From Diphasiastrum complanatum (lineage: Eukaryota; Streptophyta; Lycopodiopsida; Lycopodiales; Lycopodiaceae): a stretch of 64,000 nt of DNA. Positions 38,401 through 52,800 of the stretch are shown here, piece by piece. The notes beneath the pieces were generated by a model, which was not told the origin of the DNA, did not search any database, and was given only the letters and a program-made list of their open reading frames with translations. Every line of letters starts with the position of its first letter. The stretch's first letter is position 1. The position numbers and the translations under genes are program-made. The stretch covers positions 8,293,234-8,357,233 of the forward strand of contig CM055094.1 of NCBI GenBank assembly GCA_029204225.1, read 5' to 3'.

Positions 38401-40820
38401 GTTGGAAAAAGTGCACTGGAACCACTTCTGAAATCAGCACTTGAACTGCAAGGAATAGTGTAACTTTTGCTGGAAAATTTGGCTGCAAGTAGAAAAAATG
38501 CACTGGAACCATTTCTGAATTCAACGCTGGAACTGCAAGGAATAGCATGACTTTCGCTGGAAAATTTGGCTGCAAAATTGATGGAAAAAGTGCACCCAAT
38601 CCCAGCCAGATGAGGACTGCATATGAGCCCATTTATTACTTGAAATTGGTCACTCATTGTAGAGCAGGGTGAGCCCAAAAGATTCTAGCAAAGTGCATTA
38701 AGTTTCCTGACCAAAATGCGCTGATTTCTTTTGTTTCAGATGCTCACTGGTCTCCTGACCATCCTGACCAAAGTGCATTGGACCTGTACCAGAAATCTAA
38801 AGATTTTCATAGGGAATCAGTGCGCAATCACAGCTAAAACTACTGTGCTAATTTTGAAGGGAGGTGTGCCCTAATCAGCTTAGAAAATCTGCTTTTTCAA
38901 AAGCTCGCATGCAGGAGAAAATAGACAGCTTATCAACTAATCTTCTACCTTGAAGGAGGGCGCTGAAGCTACTAGCCTTTCTTGGCCCTTTAAGGTTCAG
39001 GTCAGGTTATAGGCTTGTAATACTTAGATAAATTATTGATTGAGAGCAGCCTAGTCTTAGCCTAGAATACATTCCGCTAGATTTATTATCAAACAATGTC
39101 CTATTTTCATTCATTTGATTAGTACATTTGTAGTTCTCTGAACTCACTTCTAGTTATTCACAGCAGTTGCATTTTATCCCATTACATGTGTTGTATAGCA
39201 AATAACTTAGTGTCATAGCACTTTTCAGGCATAGAGAACTGGGACACTATCTTCTCCAATGTCTAGATCCATTATGGCTAAGGGGTCCTTGAATTAATTT
39301 GATAATTTCTATGACTTTTGGGGAGAAACTTCAAAAAATTTCATCTTTTGGCAATGAAGCATCATCTACAATTGTCATATTCTCATTTTATTTGGATCTT
39401 AGGACTTTTACCTACTAGGTGCCGAAGATTACATCAAGTATTTTTATTTCTAAGTGGCAATAGGAAAGGGAGCTAGAAATACCACTTTCACTAGTTTCAG
39501 TCAATGTTATTACAATTGTACTTTCTCTTGAGCAATTTTGTCGCAATGCTTTGTATCACCAATCTTCCTACAATAGGGCACTCCCAATGCACTTCACAGA
39601 TTTTGATTGTAGCATGTAGGTGTTCAGTTTCAAGTAAAAAAGTCTCAGGTTGAAAGCAGTTTGATATATGGAGTTCAAAGCACCAAGTGACTTCTGTGAG
39701 ATGTCCAGCAGAGAGAATCAATTTTAGTTCCTCCTCAATACTAAACTTAATGGTCAACAAAGGTTCAGAAAAAATTAAATGCACCTAATTGCCACTATAT
39801 TGGGTCATAATTTCATATCCAGAATACTTGCCTTATACTGCCATTGGTTGTACCAACAAGGAGCCTTGCATCTGTTTCCAAATAATGAATGTACGTATAG
39901 AGATTTCCAGCCCATCCAGCAGATAAGATGCCATTGGAGCTACCAGCACCAAGTGCATTGTATCCATTGCCGAAAAACTTGTCACCGTCCACATTACTAC
40001 TAGCTGAAGTTGAACGTGAAGGAAGCGATGCACCAGATTCACCAAACATGGCAACACGCTCTCCCGTGGTTGAACTCCATATATGAAGTGTTCCATCACA
40101 AGAAGCCACTCGTTCCCATCCTCGCAAGATACAGATATCATGAACAGGCTGAAAAGGGACAATATTACCACCAACAAAGTATTCTGATTTAGGTCGGTCG
40201 CTTAACAAACAAAATAGTAGCTTGCATAAGATAGTTTAAGCTAATAGTGAAGTGAATTAAAGTCTGAATTTACATCACTCAATAAAGCAAGAGTCAACCT
40301 CTTCATGCCCCATGTATTCAAAATTGCATTCAACTGATGATAGTTTCCACCGTCGCACTGTTGACCTATTCCTTGACCCTCCCCCAGCTGTGTAGATCTC
40401 ACACTCGCTATCGTCAACAGTTGCAGCTTTCAATGATCCATTCTGAGCCTTCCATGAGTGCATCATGACAGCATTTAATTTCCAAGGTGGGTCATCTTTA
40501 CCAATCCCCATTGTTGCTCCAATTCTAGTGAAGGCTTCAGTGGTTCCCCAGTTATCATTAACCACAGGTACCCAGGACCAAGCTCCATTGTTGACGACAC
40601 TCATTTCTGAAGCATGTCTTCTTTCAGTGGCCTCCTCAGACTGATTGTGGCAGTTTGATACTTTGCTCCACTTTTGGGCCAATGACTGTGGTATAGACCA
40701 GCCGACACCATTTAGTAGCATGTTAGCCGAAGTCAAATCAAACACAGGATCTGCAAGTGAACCCTTCAGCGATTGCACCCTTTCTTTCGACTTGACTTCC
40801 ACTGCATCTATTGCCTCCCA
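35406..40820 (-). CDS. GFS12: GFS12 exons coding the C-terminal WD40 repeats
   Basis: Six exons encode the end of the protein. 40820-40299 carries a linker with SANMLLNGVGWSIPQSLAQK. 40148-39832 starts PVHDICILRGWERVASCDGT, followed by LHIW, a WD40 blade. 36680-36440 carries SPWIAAGFSSGHC and HWRAHGAAITK. 36328-36255 carries DDHYILSSSVDKTLRLWDLR. 36164-36032 carries YQGHGDGVASFSLWNNNILS. 35567-35406 ends PFSRLFVVGTDDGFLKICR. WD40 blades form a beta-propeller for protein binding. The 40299 junction uses the donor GAG|GTTGAC, chosen because it keeps the frame and restores the conserved GHEE-VHDIC order; a downstream alternative reads into a stop. Confidence 0.9.
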
Positions 40821-43800
40821 CTGTACTCAAAAGATTGAGCAAGTAAATGATCATAAAACAAGAACCCCAGGCTTTGTGGCAAGAAATTTGCCACCGTAAC
40901 ATAGAAAGAAAAGAATAACTACAACCATAAGGTATGAAGCTTAGAGGTCACAATCTGAGGAGTACAAGCTTCTAATTCATTACTACTTTCAATGCTTTCC
41001 CTACATGCAACAGTTCCTTACCAAGACAAAACTCTGATTTTTGAACTCAAACTAAGAGCTGACCTAAACTTCTGAGAGGAATAGCAAGCCTTTCAGGAAG
41101 GACTTGGTAGCTTCTAATTTTCTCTTATGTACATTTGTGGTACCCTAAATACCTGACACAATTTCCCACAATGATAGAACTCTACCTGAGTTGCTACAAA
41201 TTGTCTGCCCAATGGCCAAGCAAACTTGTAGAACACTCACTTAAGCCCAACGAGTCGAACTACTCCAATGCCAACGAGATGTCTTGGCACACACTGCTGG
41301 CAATAAGCTGTGTGCACCAAGCCCACAAAACATTTAGGGATCTTGAGATACAAGGAATAAGGACAGTTACACATTAACTGTTATGTATACAAGGTAGGTC
41401 ACTAGCTTATTGAACTGTTCACCCACGCACTTGCTTAGGAGGACCATTGCACACTTTAACCACGGCCATAAGATACCCAGCGCATGGCCCATCAGAATGT
41501 CACGACAAATTCCCGTAGGAGAAAATGATCTCATGGTACAAATAGCCCTCAAAAGTTGAATATACTCTTCCTTCTGATCTCGTGGTTCCCATTCTAATAA
41601 TGCTTTTCTCCAAACCTAGGGGTAATTGTGCCCTTTGTGTAATCATTGTCTTCAAAGAAGATGTCAAGGTTTCAAATCCATGTTGGCAAAACTTCAACAT
41701 TCTTGCCAATGTCTTACTTCTTAAACTTGAAAAACTTCTCTCCAAGCTTGACATAATCGTTGGGCTTGTTGCAATGTGTCAAAGACAATTTATAGCATAT
41801 TTTTGACTGGTTACCCATTTCTCTCAAAAAGCGTTCCATCCCTCAATCTTACAAATAAGCCTTATTTATAGGTGCAGAAGCGGCTAAGAACCCTAGCCAA
41901 GAAGGTTCCAAAAGGCCGCCTCCCTCCAGACTCTTTGGAGGAAACTATTCTTCCCTTTTCTCCTAGTCTCATGGGCCCAATTAGGACAAACCTGATTGAC
42001 TCTCCCCTTATGACTGACCTAATTTTGATTGTGCATTACTGTTTTGTAGTCCGGTCACTTGGCCTATCAACCCTAAAAGGGTGTAACATTGCCTACCCCA
42101 AAAGAGTCTTAGAGTTTGGGAACCCAAAGAAAAACTGTCTCGTTTCTTAAACTCCAAGGGTCTCCTATGCTTATTTGCATAGCCTTGCTCTTGCACTTTC
42201 CACCCTACAATTAGTGACAACCACCTAGACTGAAAGACTTATACCAATGGTCGAATGGTTGTTGTTGTTATAAGCAAACTTCAAATTCGACATACTTTTC
42301 CCAATCAACCTGTTACTTACCATCAAAAGCATGAAGCATATTCTCAACCACCTGGTTCACCTATTTTTAGTGTGCACACTGCAATGGGTTTGAACTATAA
42401 AGTTTGGAGTCTAAGCTTTGGTCACAAATTAGAGCTCTAATTTGAAATTGTGGCGAGATTCTATAGCTAAATCCCAATGAGATCAATGTTACCAGGGTTT
42501 CAAACCTACCACCAAGGTTACAAGAGAAGGATATCTACTCACTGTTCCACGATGACTCACAAGGTTGCATTCAAACTATTCAAACGTCCACATTTGAAAC
42601 GTTTGAAACAAAACCCTAGTTTTTTTTGATTATTTTGACAAGTTTCAAACAATTACTGCTAATTTAAGTGTTGGAACTCCATCCCTTATCTCACTGCTAA
42701 GATCCATTCATTTGCTGTATATAATTACTTGTATAGTCGCACACTCTGCAGAAACACAAAGGAATCGATAACAAAGTTATGTTGACTCAGCCGACATCGA
42801 CTATTCGTCCAATGTCGACTATTCGTCAGACATCAACTATGCGTTCTACATCAGGTATTCGTCCGACATCGACTATTCGTTCGACATCGACTATTCGTTT
42901 GTCACCATCAACTCGAATAGTCGACTCAAACATTCGGCAGCCCAACGGTACCTTCATCACGTCCGGACAAAATCTCTAACGCAATCAAATACTGTCCGAA
43001 GGCGACTGCTAACAGCACGTAGTGCCTTAATCCTATTAGCAAAGGACAGACTAAGCATTCTTTTGATCAGTTAACCATGTATATATATATTCAACAACTT
43101 ATCAGTTGCTCCGTTACTCAGTAACTCAGTCACCCATACTCATTTTACTCTCTCGCTAATTCACTGAGTCACCCGATCGAACATTCAAAGCACAATAATT
43201 CGTTCTTTCTCTCTATTATATCGGAGTATTGTTTCAGAAAGAATGCGTCTCTGTCTGCATTCAAACTTGTACCTTTTACGATTGAATATTTTATGTTGTA
43301 CTATGTTGAATGCATCTTTATTCCGTTTTGATTGATTCATGCTATGCAAATAAAATTGTTCGTAGATTGAATTATTCATATGCTTGATAATTTGTTTCGA
43401 TCATAATGCTCTAAACTCCACACTGTTACGCTTCCGCAATTAAACTATAAAGCCTATAAATCAATCTACTTTGTGCATGTCTACGGAATCAACAGACTCG
43501 ATCCAGTGACTTCGAAGTTGTGATCAAGTACAGCATCTTCGAATTGTCGAGGTCGTCTGGAATCCGATAGACGTAGATTCATGCATCGAGGATACTCGGC
43601 ATCCGCGCATATCCCAAAATAGTTGATGTGATTATTTGTTCCGTCAACCATCTGGTCCTCCTGTCATAGCTCTTTCACCTTGATAGCCTCATAAGAAGGG
43701 GCCTTCACTACACCCACGTCTCCTATAGTTCTCAACATATCTTGATAATATTTGCTTTTGACTACATTGAAAGGAATCGCATTAGCATAAGAAAAAAATT

Positions 43801-46800
43801 CAATTCTTGCAAGCAATCCAAAATTTGTTTCTATATTCTAAGGCCCAAGCAGCTATCAAATCACCACTATCTACAGCTCGACCTCTCTTATGTGTAGACC
43901 TTGTAGAAGCATCCATGGATGGACTGTGCTCGGAGTGTACTCCATCTCATGAACTTGATCCCCATTGCTACTGACATCTGGATACTGCAATCTCAATGCT
44001 TGCACCACATTGCAGGTGCTTTCTCATATTGATCCACACCACATTCCAAACGAATGTGACACGATTCGTTGAGGTCCCCCTTGATAATGATGCTCACAAT
44101 AAAAACATTTCGTTCGTGTCATGCCTCCACCACCCTTCCCTTTCTTACTAGCTTCCCCCATGATCACAACATGCTCCCACACATTACACTTTGGCTTACG
44201 CATCTGATAAAATTGTGAGGTTAAGATCTGAGAATTGTGCAGAAAGCCCAAAACCTGCAACTGTTCTTCACAAAAAATTATGGCCAAGCAGATGGGGATG
44301 TGAATAGCTAGGATTCGGCGCCATAGAGTGTGGAAGATTGCCTCACTGAAAATCGATCAATGACCGAACAAAACTGATCAATCCTTTGAAGTGACCTCAA
44401 AACCTATTTTTTGGCACACTACTTGTGCCACCTATACCAAGCTTCAAAACTCTAATCTGATACTTCCAATTAGCATAGTCCAAAACTCCCGCCTACAAGT
44501 AATCTTGGCAAAAGATGGAAAGGGGAAGGAAATTCGATCAATCACATGAAAGGGAGGAGGGCGCACTTTTTCTACACGATGGACGAGTAGTCAATCGACC
44601 AGCTATGGCTATTGGTCCGAGCTGTATCAATCTAGTGGTAGGTCGTTTCTTAGGTAGATGGCCCTAAATATTTCTAACTCATGGTCACTTGGGTGTTTAT
44701 TATTGCTCACAAATCACAAAGTTTGAGAGTTCAAAGTTCAAACTTGTAACTTGGAAGTTGTAACCTTTGTCCATCCTTGCAAGGCCTACGATTGGAACTA
44801 CTGCACGTCGCAAAGTAGAGGAAGCAGGTGATGCGGGTCCGAGTTCTTGAGCAGCCCAGGAAGAGGAGTTAGAGGAGGAGGAAGACAAAGGCCTCAGAGG
44901 ATGAGGATGAGAGTGAGGAGTTCTCGGAGTCCTCGGAGTCCTCGATAAGGGATGAGAGCTTGAGTGGCGATGACGAGGATCCTAAGCCAGAGCCTGGAAC
45001 ACTATCACATGTGATCAGGAGGAGGCTACGCTAGACATTACTAGTTTCACACGTGTGGGAAGTGCACATGAAAAAAACCATGTACAAAAAGTTGTTGCTC
45101 TCGAGTAGAGAGAGAAAGTGCCAATCAAGCCTCGAGTAGAGAGAGAAAGTGAAGTAGTCACAAATTGCCAAATCTCCATTAACTCTCAAAAACTCAATAC
45201 GTACGTAAATGTAATCCATGTACATGTAGTATCTCGAGGTAGTCCATGCTCAATTCCTATTGGACTCTTACATCCTATTTGATGAGTGATCCAACATCCC
45301 TACAATTTGATTGGACCCTTCTATTGAAAATCTCACTTATGATTGGACCCTTGATTCTTTGCCAACACATTGACTTTGATCACTCATCAAATCTAACTTT
45401 GACACTTGTAGAGAACCTAACTAGCTCGAGGTACATCATAATTGACTTTTGGCCTAATGATGGAAAAACATGTGTACTTGACTATTTGACCTCTATAGCC
45501 AAAAATGGCCCCCTTCCAAATATCAAGACACACTCTCATTTGTGTTTCTTTAAATGGCTGTCTAGTTGGACTATTCTCATTTTTTGGTCCATAGTTCTCC
45601 TATTGCCAATTCATGGCTTTAGCATCTTGTTTACCTTATAACTTTTGGACAACCCATAGCAAGCATAGCATCTTTCCATGCACACTAGATATAAGGCCAT
45701 ACTGTAAAATTTTTCCGCAGATGCATGCTTTATATATTCATGTTGCAAAAGCCTAAATTTGGCATGCCTATGTACTGATCATAGACAACTGTTTTTAACC
45801 TTAAAATAGTCCCTTCCTAAAAAATTATAATAATAATAATTTGAAGTCACATGCATTTAAGTTTGATTGTTCCCATTTCTTCCACAATTCTAACATAATT
45901 CATTCTTATTGGATGGATTTAAAGCATTTTATGCTTTCATCTTCTACCCGGTTCTAGTTGATTCAGTACGCTTCTGAAACATGTTTTGGTGATAGTTTGC
46001 TTCAGCGAGCATGTCATTCAAAACATGGTCTTTTTAGTCATTATCCCTTTTTACAGATGCTGGATTTACCTGCTTTTTGCTCACATTTATTTGAAGTACT
46101 TGGATCAGGGTGTGATACCATATTCAGGGAGCATTTTTTTATGTTTTAGTACTCAGTGCCTCTTAATATTTGACAATGATCTTGCTTGACTTATCCCAGA
46201 GTCCCCACAATCTGCAACTGGCCTAAGGCTACGCCTACTTACCACCTTAAAATGTCAAAAACAAATCATCATCAATAAGTGAAGCAGATGTGCTCAAGAA
46301 TTACGGTTTTGAAACTAAAACAAAGAAAAATCAAAAGTTGCACTTTTCCATCAAATTAGATTCGATAGAGATATGCGGGGATAAGTAACATGGATGGGAC
46401 ATTGACTATGTCGTCCCTATATTTCCGGTGGCTAGAAGCTCCCAAGCCCAATATATGGATATGTAAATTTTTTAGCAAGAAATGCTGCTGTGTAAATGCA
46501 ATTTCTAATGTGTGATACCCTAAAAATGATATGAATGGAAAGTTTTATCAAGCAAATGTGTCTTAGAATGTATGAGATTGGTGAGTTTCTTAGCAACTTA
46601 CAATAAAAAACTTATGGTGTAATCAGGTTATGTTGATCTATAAAAATAGTATCTATAGATTAATCTTTAATCTCCTTGACATGCAAAACTCGAAATCTTG
46701 CAGACCATGAAAGGAATATGGAGCGCCCTATTGCAAGAAACAAGAGGACATAAGCAGCTCCTGGAAAATTTCCTAACACATTACAAAGTGACAAAACCCA

Positions 46801-49800
46801 AGAATGGTGGAAAGCCAAAATCTCGGCCACCCATTTTCTGGGCCCGATTCACTTATTGTATGCCTCCCAATTATTTGAAGTGAGGAAGTGGAATACACTA
46901 CAAGAATGACAATTTATCCACTCAGTAGGGAATTTTAGGTCAAAAAATGCTACCAATCTAAATAATAATTAGTCTAATCTCAATCATTCATCTAAGAAAA
47001 AACATGGGGGCCCAAGGCACGACTGCCAATAACATGCTTGTAACTTCTTTAACATATAGTGGTCCTAAGAGCCTACCTTCCAGCCATAGTGTTTCAATAA
47101 GCATTGCTCTAAAAGCAGCCATGTAGTAAGGCACCTGCGGAGCTTTTCAATTCCCATAATTGATGCCAAAGAAGGGTACAGAACATGCCTGCACTGGCAC
47201 ACAAACATAGTACAAAATTCACATGCCTGTGGAACACAAGAGCATGAAAGCTTCCTTTATAGATCATTAAAGCTTTAAGCAGATAAAGATTTACTAGGAA
47301 GTATAGTGCAAGAATTCAGATATTTACACAAGATTCATACGGTCTTCAGTTTTCTTTTCTAAACTAAGGCCATAGCTGATGCTGCCATTATTGTGAGGCT
47401 TATTAGTGCTGCTCAAATTGAGCATTTCTGCAACCAGTGGAGGCTCTATGCCATCTTGCGAATCCAGAAACAGAGTGGAGGAAGTTGCCTTGGCCTGGGT
47501 GGAGGCATTTCCAACTTCCAATGCTCCAGCAAAAGCTACTTCATCAAAGAGTTGTTTGAGCTGAGGTAGTACAAATGTTGATGTTGCATCTGGTCCAACA
47601 TAGGTACATAATGCCAAAACAGCTTTTGCTGCACACTACAGGTAGTAGAAAATAAAATTTCAGTTGTAACAGAAATGACTCTAAAATTCTAAGATAGCAG
47701 ATGTTCTTATTTCACTTGGTTCAGAATAAACCGTGCTGAGAGTGCAAGATTTGCAAGACAAAATAGCTATAACAAAGATGCCAACGCATGGCAGATATCC
47801 AAAATAATACAATATGTACTGGTATACCTCAAGTAAGCTTGGATGTAAATCAGTTCGTTGCAGGATCTTCACATAAACGTTGTTAGGTTCCTGAAAGTGG
47901 CAAAAGATTTCATAACATTATTCGAAACATAGGCACCTTTTTTTCTGTATATTTTTGTGTTGTACGTTGTATTCTGTACATATGGAAATGCGGAACATAA
48001 AAAATTGAAAGGAAAATTTATTTTTTAATGTAAAAATATAGAAAAGAACGTTCCAAACAAATTTCACAAAAAACAATCAATACATATAGAGAATTCATTT
48101 TGTATTCTATGGAACTATGATCCAAACCACACTTAAAATAGCAGACAATAACCGTTTCTTTTAAGGTTCTAATTTCTCTCTCTAGGCTCTAGACTGATGG
48201 GCTAATGTCTACTAAGCCCTATCAGGTACATAACTTGTAATTATTGCTCGTCTTTAATCAATCAAGTACAGTGTCTCGTTGCTTTGCATGTGTGAGAGCT
48301 TTGCAGTGTGAATCTGTGTGACAGTTTTTCAATCCATAAATTGTTAACTTGGTATTAGAGCCGTGAGTGGCTGCAATCGACTTTGGTTCCTGGCAAAATC
48401 ATTGTCATAACGACAGGTTTGGCACTTGAAGCTGTGCACAAATTCTCAGAAGGGAAAAGCTTTGCAAAATAGTGAATTCGAGTGAATTTTATGCGACACT
48501 ATAGAACCGAGCCTGTGTGGAAAGCCAGGAATTTCCGAAGCAAATCGGAAAGGTGTGCAGCAACCGTTTGACGCGCCGTAATCCCCAGCAGATAGCCAGT
48601 AGGAGGGCGACCTCAGTGGAGTAGGCATCTACAAGAAGAATCACTTGCAAAGGTGGAAGAAAGTCCAAGAAAGCTATAATTTTATGAAGAGAAATCATCA
48701 TTTCCTCTCAGCAGGAAAGCATTTTCTGAGCTGTGAAAACGTGGCTGAGGGTGCAATAGCAGGGCGCAGCTGGCTGCAAGCGGCCGGGGGCAGCCATACA
48801 AACATCTAGGCGCTGGATCAATCCGAAGGTGGCAGCCACCATAGCCAAAATTCAAAGAGAGAGAGAAAGAGGCCGTCCCTCCTGCTCGCGTGTGGCCAAA
48901 AGGCTTGTGAACATTGTGTGTTTAAGTGGGCCGTGTCTCCAAGAAGCTCGTTCAGCTTGCCAAGATGGTTTCAGCCGTCCGATCTCGGGTCTAAGAAACC
49001 AATGGTGGAAAAGGAACGAGATTATAATGATCGTGCACCCGTTGAAGATTTCATCCCCGTTGCCTTGGAAACATCTGGTTGTCTTCAAAAGAAATTTAAT
49101 GATTTTTTATCTTTATGTGCGGAGCTTATGGTGAAACGCCAAGGACAAAGCATTACCTTACCTTCCGTCATTGTTTCTTTCTAGGTTTTGAGTAATTAGC
49201 TTACTATTTAGTTACTGATTTACATCGGGCAGTTGGGTTTAAGTAATTAGCTTACTATTCTAAGTTTTACTTAGCTATTGGGTAGCTTAATTGATTTTTG
49301 CCATTCTATGGTATTATTTTGAATACTTTAATCTTCTTGTTTTTAAATAAAAGCAGGGATAATTATTAATGGTGGAGGTGGTGTGGACAAGGATCCATTG
49401 TGGACCACTGGATTGAAGCCAACCATTGGATTTGCAAGGATTGGACTTGAAGGAGCCTGAAGTGCCAGGGGCACTTCAGCTTCATTAATAAATTTCAAAC
49501 TAAAAGGGTCCCAAGGCCAAAGGGTGAAGAAACAATTCAAAAAGCCAAAAAGCCTCTACTTTTATGTCCTTAAGCCGTTTTTGACCAAATGAAAGGCTAC
49601 AGACTCCAAACAAAGGGCACCCAGATTGTACCTGCAAGTATAGTACCCAAAAAACAAGTGACCACCACGGAGAAACCGCTTGGTGGACATCGGAAGTCAT
49701 TTGCTCCTTTCAGGGAGCGAGTTGTTGGGAGGGTGTGGCGAAAAGCATTTCATGTTCCGAAGTGAACTTGGCTTTGGATTTGCCACCTAAGCAACAAGGG

Positions 49801-52800
49801 GGACAGGTAACAAAAAGTCATTATTTTGAGCTTTTGACATCATCAATGTACTTGGAACACTCTTTTTAGCCTACGGTTGTGATTTCAAGCCGTTTTCAGA
49901 TCGAGTCCATTTTGGACGAAGCTAGTAAGTTGGATGGTGTTTCCAACTAAGTATATGGAAATTCAAGATGAAGAGCACCCTTATGGAGAAGGAGGTATGG
50001 GATATCGTGACAGGGGTGGGGGTTTATGACAAAGGGGCACAAAGGCCATTGTCCTCGATCAATTCGTCGGTGAAAGACCATATGATTGTGCATATCAGTG
50101 ATGTTGTAACATCGAGGGGTGCTTGGGAAGCATTGAGATCCCAATATCAAACTGCAAACCCATCTCGTATGATGTTTTTGAAGACAAAGTTGAACACCAT
50201 ACGAATGGAGGACAATGAGAGTGCAGGATCCTTCTTCACCAGAATCAAGGAATTGCGGGGTCAATTGATTGTTATTGGCGAGCCTATGCTAGTCCATATG
50301 GCCCATGAGTGACATATCTGAAGGGCTACAAATGTGTTCGTGAGTGGCATTGCATCAAGGGAGAGATTACCCACCTTTGAAGATCTATATCGGATCCTAT
50401 TACAGGAAGAACATAGGCGTGAGGTGGGAAAATCACGGCAAACCACACCGGAAGATCAGACATTAATAGCCAAGGGCAAGCAAAAGAGTTGGAAGCAAAT
50501 TCGAAAGAAGGGCAAAGATGACGAAGATCAGGGAGAGTCATCTTCAAAAGCCAAAGAAGAAAAAGGGCAAATGTTACTACTGCCACAAGCCGGGCCATTG
50601 GGCTAGGGAATGTGATGGACAAGTTGAAGATGGTAAGTGGATTACCAACCTTACAGGATGAGGCTATGAGCAACATTCAGTTTGTTAAGGTTGTGTGATG
50701 GGAAAACACCATTGGAAGAAATTCAAGAAGGGTGGAGTGGCTAGGGCTAAAAAAACACTTGAATTGATTCATAGTAACCTGTGTGGCCCAATGAAGACCA
50801 TGGCATTGGGTGGAGCTTACTAATTTATGACTTTCATAGATGATTACTCCAGAAGAACGTGGATCTACTTCTTGAAAACTAAATCGGATGCATTAGCTTG
50901 CTTTAAGGAGTTCAAGCTTTGGTGGAGAACTAGTTGGAAGCACATATCAAAGTGCTAAGGTCCAATAGAAGGGGAGAATATAAATCAGAGGAATTTGAAG
51001 CCTTTTGCAAGGAGCATGGAATAAAGAGGCAGTTCACAAGCATATACACCGCATAGCAAGTAGAAAGGAAGAATCTCACCATTGTAGAAAGCGCACGATC
51101 AATGATGAAGCAAATGGGTTTGGAAAATCTATTGGTTGGAGGCTTGTAATACTGCAACCTTCTTGCAAAACATGAGCCCCACTATCGCGGTTCCCAATGT
51201 GACTCTTGAAGAGGCGCTTACAGGTATAAAGCCTAAGATTGAAAAGTTTCAAATTTTTTGGGTGCAAGGCTTTATGTGCACGTGCAAAAGGAGGACCGAA
51301 AGAAGCTTGATGCAAAGTCCATAAGGTGTGTTTTTGTTGAATACGATGGGAAGACAAAGGCATACATGCGTTTTGATCCTTTAATTCGGAAAATCCGCAT
51401 TAGCAAGGACATGACCTTTGATGAGATGCATAGATTTGATGAGAGTGGTGACATTGATGGAGATGGCAACAATAGAAGGCTTCCACCATCTTGGAAGAAG
51501 ATAAGGATCTCATACCACAAAAAATTGAGCATGAAGACCATGATCGGATGAATGATCATGATTGAACTCCACCTATTCAAGAGCCAAGGGGGAAGTATTT
51601 GTCAATTGGAACCAAGAAGGTAAAATTTGTTAGGAGCAAAAGGATGTATCAAGATACTTCTTGGGATACTATTTCGCCAAGAAGTGTGTCACTCAAACCA
51701 AAGGTACCTAAATGGTATGAGACAATCATGAAGGACACGAAGATGAATCAACCAGGATCAAGCTTGCAAGGTGAAGGTAGGAGATCAACAAGAGAGAGGA
51801 AAGCTCCTAATCACTACCGTGTAAACTATGCCCTTGAAAACGACATTTTGAAGTGTCGAGAGCCATCAACTTTTGAAGAGGCAAAGGATCTTGAAGAGTG
51901 GTCAGGGCTATGGAGGAGGAAATGGATTCAATCCAAAGGCATGGTATGTGGGATTTGGTTGATCTTCCACTTGGTAAAAAACCCATTGACAATAAATGGG
52001 TATATAGAACTAAGTTTCATGCAGACAGTTCAATTGCAAAATACAAGGCACGTTTGGTAGTAAAGGCAAAGGCATTGACTACGAGGGAACGTTTGCTCCT
52101 ATAGCAAAGTGGACTACGTTATGCCCTATTGTTGCATTGGCATCCTACTTTGGGTGGAAGATCCACCAAATGGATGTGAAGTCTACATTTCTAAATGGTG
52201 ACCTGGAAGAGGAGGTATATAGGGTCCAACCATAAGGCTTTGTTGTTGAAGAGCATGAAGATAAAGTGTGCAAGCTGCCCCGTTTCTGAGAACCAATTCT
52301 GATCCCAATCTATATGTTTTTATGAGTGATGATAGCATTGCTTTGGTTGTATTATACATTGATGACATCATTATTACTAGAAATGATGAAGATCTCATTC
52401 ATACCATAAAAGGCTAATCTAAGCAAGTAGTTTGAGATGACAGATCTTGATGTTATGCACCACTGCTTAGGAGTAGAGGTATGGCAAAATGCAGGTGACA
52501 TTAGGCTTTGTCAAAGCAAGTATGTTTATGAAACCCTGACGAAGTTTCACATGTCTAATTGTAAGTCATCTATTACACCATGTGAAGTTGGTAAGGAATT
52601 ATCTCACTTTGATGATAGTAGTCCAATTGACACTACCTTATTTCGTCAGCTAGTTGGGAGTTTAATTGCTGCGCGAGAATCTTTAGGTACGTGAAAGGCA
52701 CACCCAATCTTGGTTTGATTTACAGAAGACAGCATGATTTGCCTAGATTGCATGGGTACGTTGATGCTAATTGGGTTGGCAATATAGATGATAGAAGATC

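Noticed and set aside
40275-40302. Extension of the GFS12 exon through DSCFIE to a stop at about 40275
   Set aside because: Splicing at 40299 gives GHEE joined to PVHDIC, in frame and as expected for the family; the extension ends in a stop and loses the WD40 start.
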